A DNA stretch of 6,805 nt, taken from Herminiimonas sp. (lineage in GTDB: Bacteria; Pseudomonadota; Gammaproteobacteria; Burkholderiales; Burkholderiaceae). Every line of letters starts with the position of its first letter. Within the stretch, counting starts at the first letter, position 1. The notes under the pieces are model-generated. The model was not told the DNA's origin, searched no databases, and worked only from the letters and a program-made list of their open reading frames with translations. A program made the translations under genes and the position numbers. Shown here in pieces: positions 6,209 through 6,805 of the stretch. The stretch spans positions 1 to 6,805 of the forward strand of contig JACMQD010000151.1 in the NCBI GenBank assembly GCA_014377155.1, written 5' to 3'.

Positions 6209-6805
6209 CTACTCGACCGCTGCCAGCGGCAGCAGCCCCGATGCCCTGCGGATTTCTTCCACCACCTGTTGCTGAATCACCGGATTCAATGCCAGCGCGA
6301 CGTGGCCGATACCCTGGAATTCGAGGTTGAGCGCACCGGGCAGATAGGACGATGTTTGCGGTGAAACGATGTTGTCGTGATGCGAATAGATCGACACGAA
6401 CAACCGGTAGATACCATCGCCTTCGCTTCGCTGCATTTCCCGTAGCCAATCGCTGGACGTACCGTCGATGGCATTACCGCGCCAGCGCATTTGCTGCGAA
6501 TTGAGCCCGAAGCCGAAATTGGCGAGCCCGGTTCCCTTGTGCGGCGTCCCCAGCGTGATGACCTTGGCGATCGCATCGGTTCCATGTTCGCGGAGATAGG
6601 CACGCGCTGCCAGACCGCCCATGCTGTGCGCAACGATGATGATGCGCTCGCAGCTGCAAGCCTTGCGCAATGTATCAACGGCGGCGTGCAACATCGGCAC
6701 ATAGTCCTTGATATCGGCAAATACCGGTTCCAGGTCGACCGCGTGATGGGTAATGCGTGCCTGTGCCAGTACCTTGCTCATCGAATGCCAGTAGCCACTG
6801 TTGCA
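6209..6805 (-). CDS. Alpha/beta hydrolase, lipase-like (5' end outside window)
   Basis: The frame is open from the right edge through 198 codons to a TAG at 6209-6211, so the N-terminus with the first strand and oxyanion HG motif is missing. The visible part begins CNSGYW, which in related lipases directly follows the HGxxxx oxyanion segment, so only perhaps 80-150 residues are lost. The triad is visible: Ser61 in AHSMGG (59-64), Asp144 in HHDNIV and His168 in GIGHVAL, counting from the first visible residue. TLGTPHKGTGLA (84-95) is the typical lipase stretch after the nucleophile. This is a serine ester hydrolase of the triacylglycerol-lipase/esterase class; substrate unknown. An internal Met (codon 9) is not the start because the conserved sequence continues upstream. 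It converges on the plus-strand hydrolase pair and differs enough from that hydrolase not to be a recent duplicate. Confidence 0.92.
   Translation of the reverse strand, partial: CNSGYWHSMSKVLAQARITHHAVDLEPVFADIKDYVPMLHAAVDTLRKACSCERIIIVAHSMGGLAARAYLREHGTDAIAKVITLGTPHKGTGLANFGFGLNSQQMRWRGNAIDGTSSDWLREMQRSEGDGIYRLFVSIYSHHDNIVSPQTSSYLPGALNLEFQGIGHVALALNPVIQQQVVEEIRRASGLLPLAAVE

Overview
The window looks like chromosomal DNA of a proteobacterium. Moderately high GC, Shine-Dalgarno-led starts and the protein relatives I recognise suggest a betaproteobacterium of the Oxalobacteraceae/Burkholderiales kind; this is inference from style, since no marker gene is present. Seven protein genes are supported. 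Two of them, one at each edge, are cut by the window.

Layout. Minus strand, left: a patatin-like phospholipase (cut at base 1) lies downstream of a phasin gene with a Lys/Ala/Pro-rich tail. A clear intrinsic terminator separates the two. A divergent intergenic region (1709-1912) holds direct and inverted repeats and faces, on the plus strand, a 663-residue two-domain reductase. That protein strongly resembles, from memory, the alcohol-forming fatty acyl-CoA reductase of Marinobacter. Next, on the plus strand, come a gap of nearly 290 bp with promoter-like elements, a TetR-family regulator, an alpha/beta hydrolase (esterase/lipase type) and a 93-residue helical protein whose start overlaps the hydrolase stop. 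Converging on these from the right edge is a second, different alpha/beta hydrolase on the minus strand, cut at base 6805.

How they may work together. The theme is acyl-lipid and storage-granule metabolism: a granule-coat protein (phasin), three serine acyl-hydrolases (one patatin, two alpha/beta hydrolases) that could release fatty acids or hydroxyacids, a reductase that turns acyl-CoA into fatty alcohol, and a TetR regulator of the sort that often senses acyl-CoAs or other small hydrophobic ligands. No wax ester synthase, PHA synthase or acyl-CoA ligase is visible, so a full wax-ester or polyhydroxyalkanoate pathway is a hypothesis only.

The most notable points are the Marinobacter-type reductase beside a phasin, and the hydrolase/small-protein pair. 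The pair looks like a larger esterase family whose N-terminal helical domain has become a separate, translationally coupled gene. No RNA genes, insertion sequences, CRISPR arrays or phage genes were seen.
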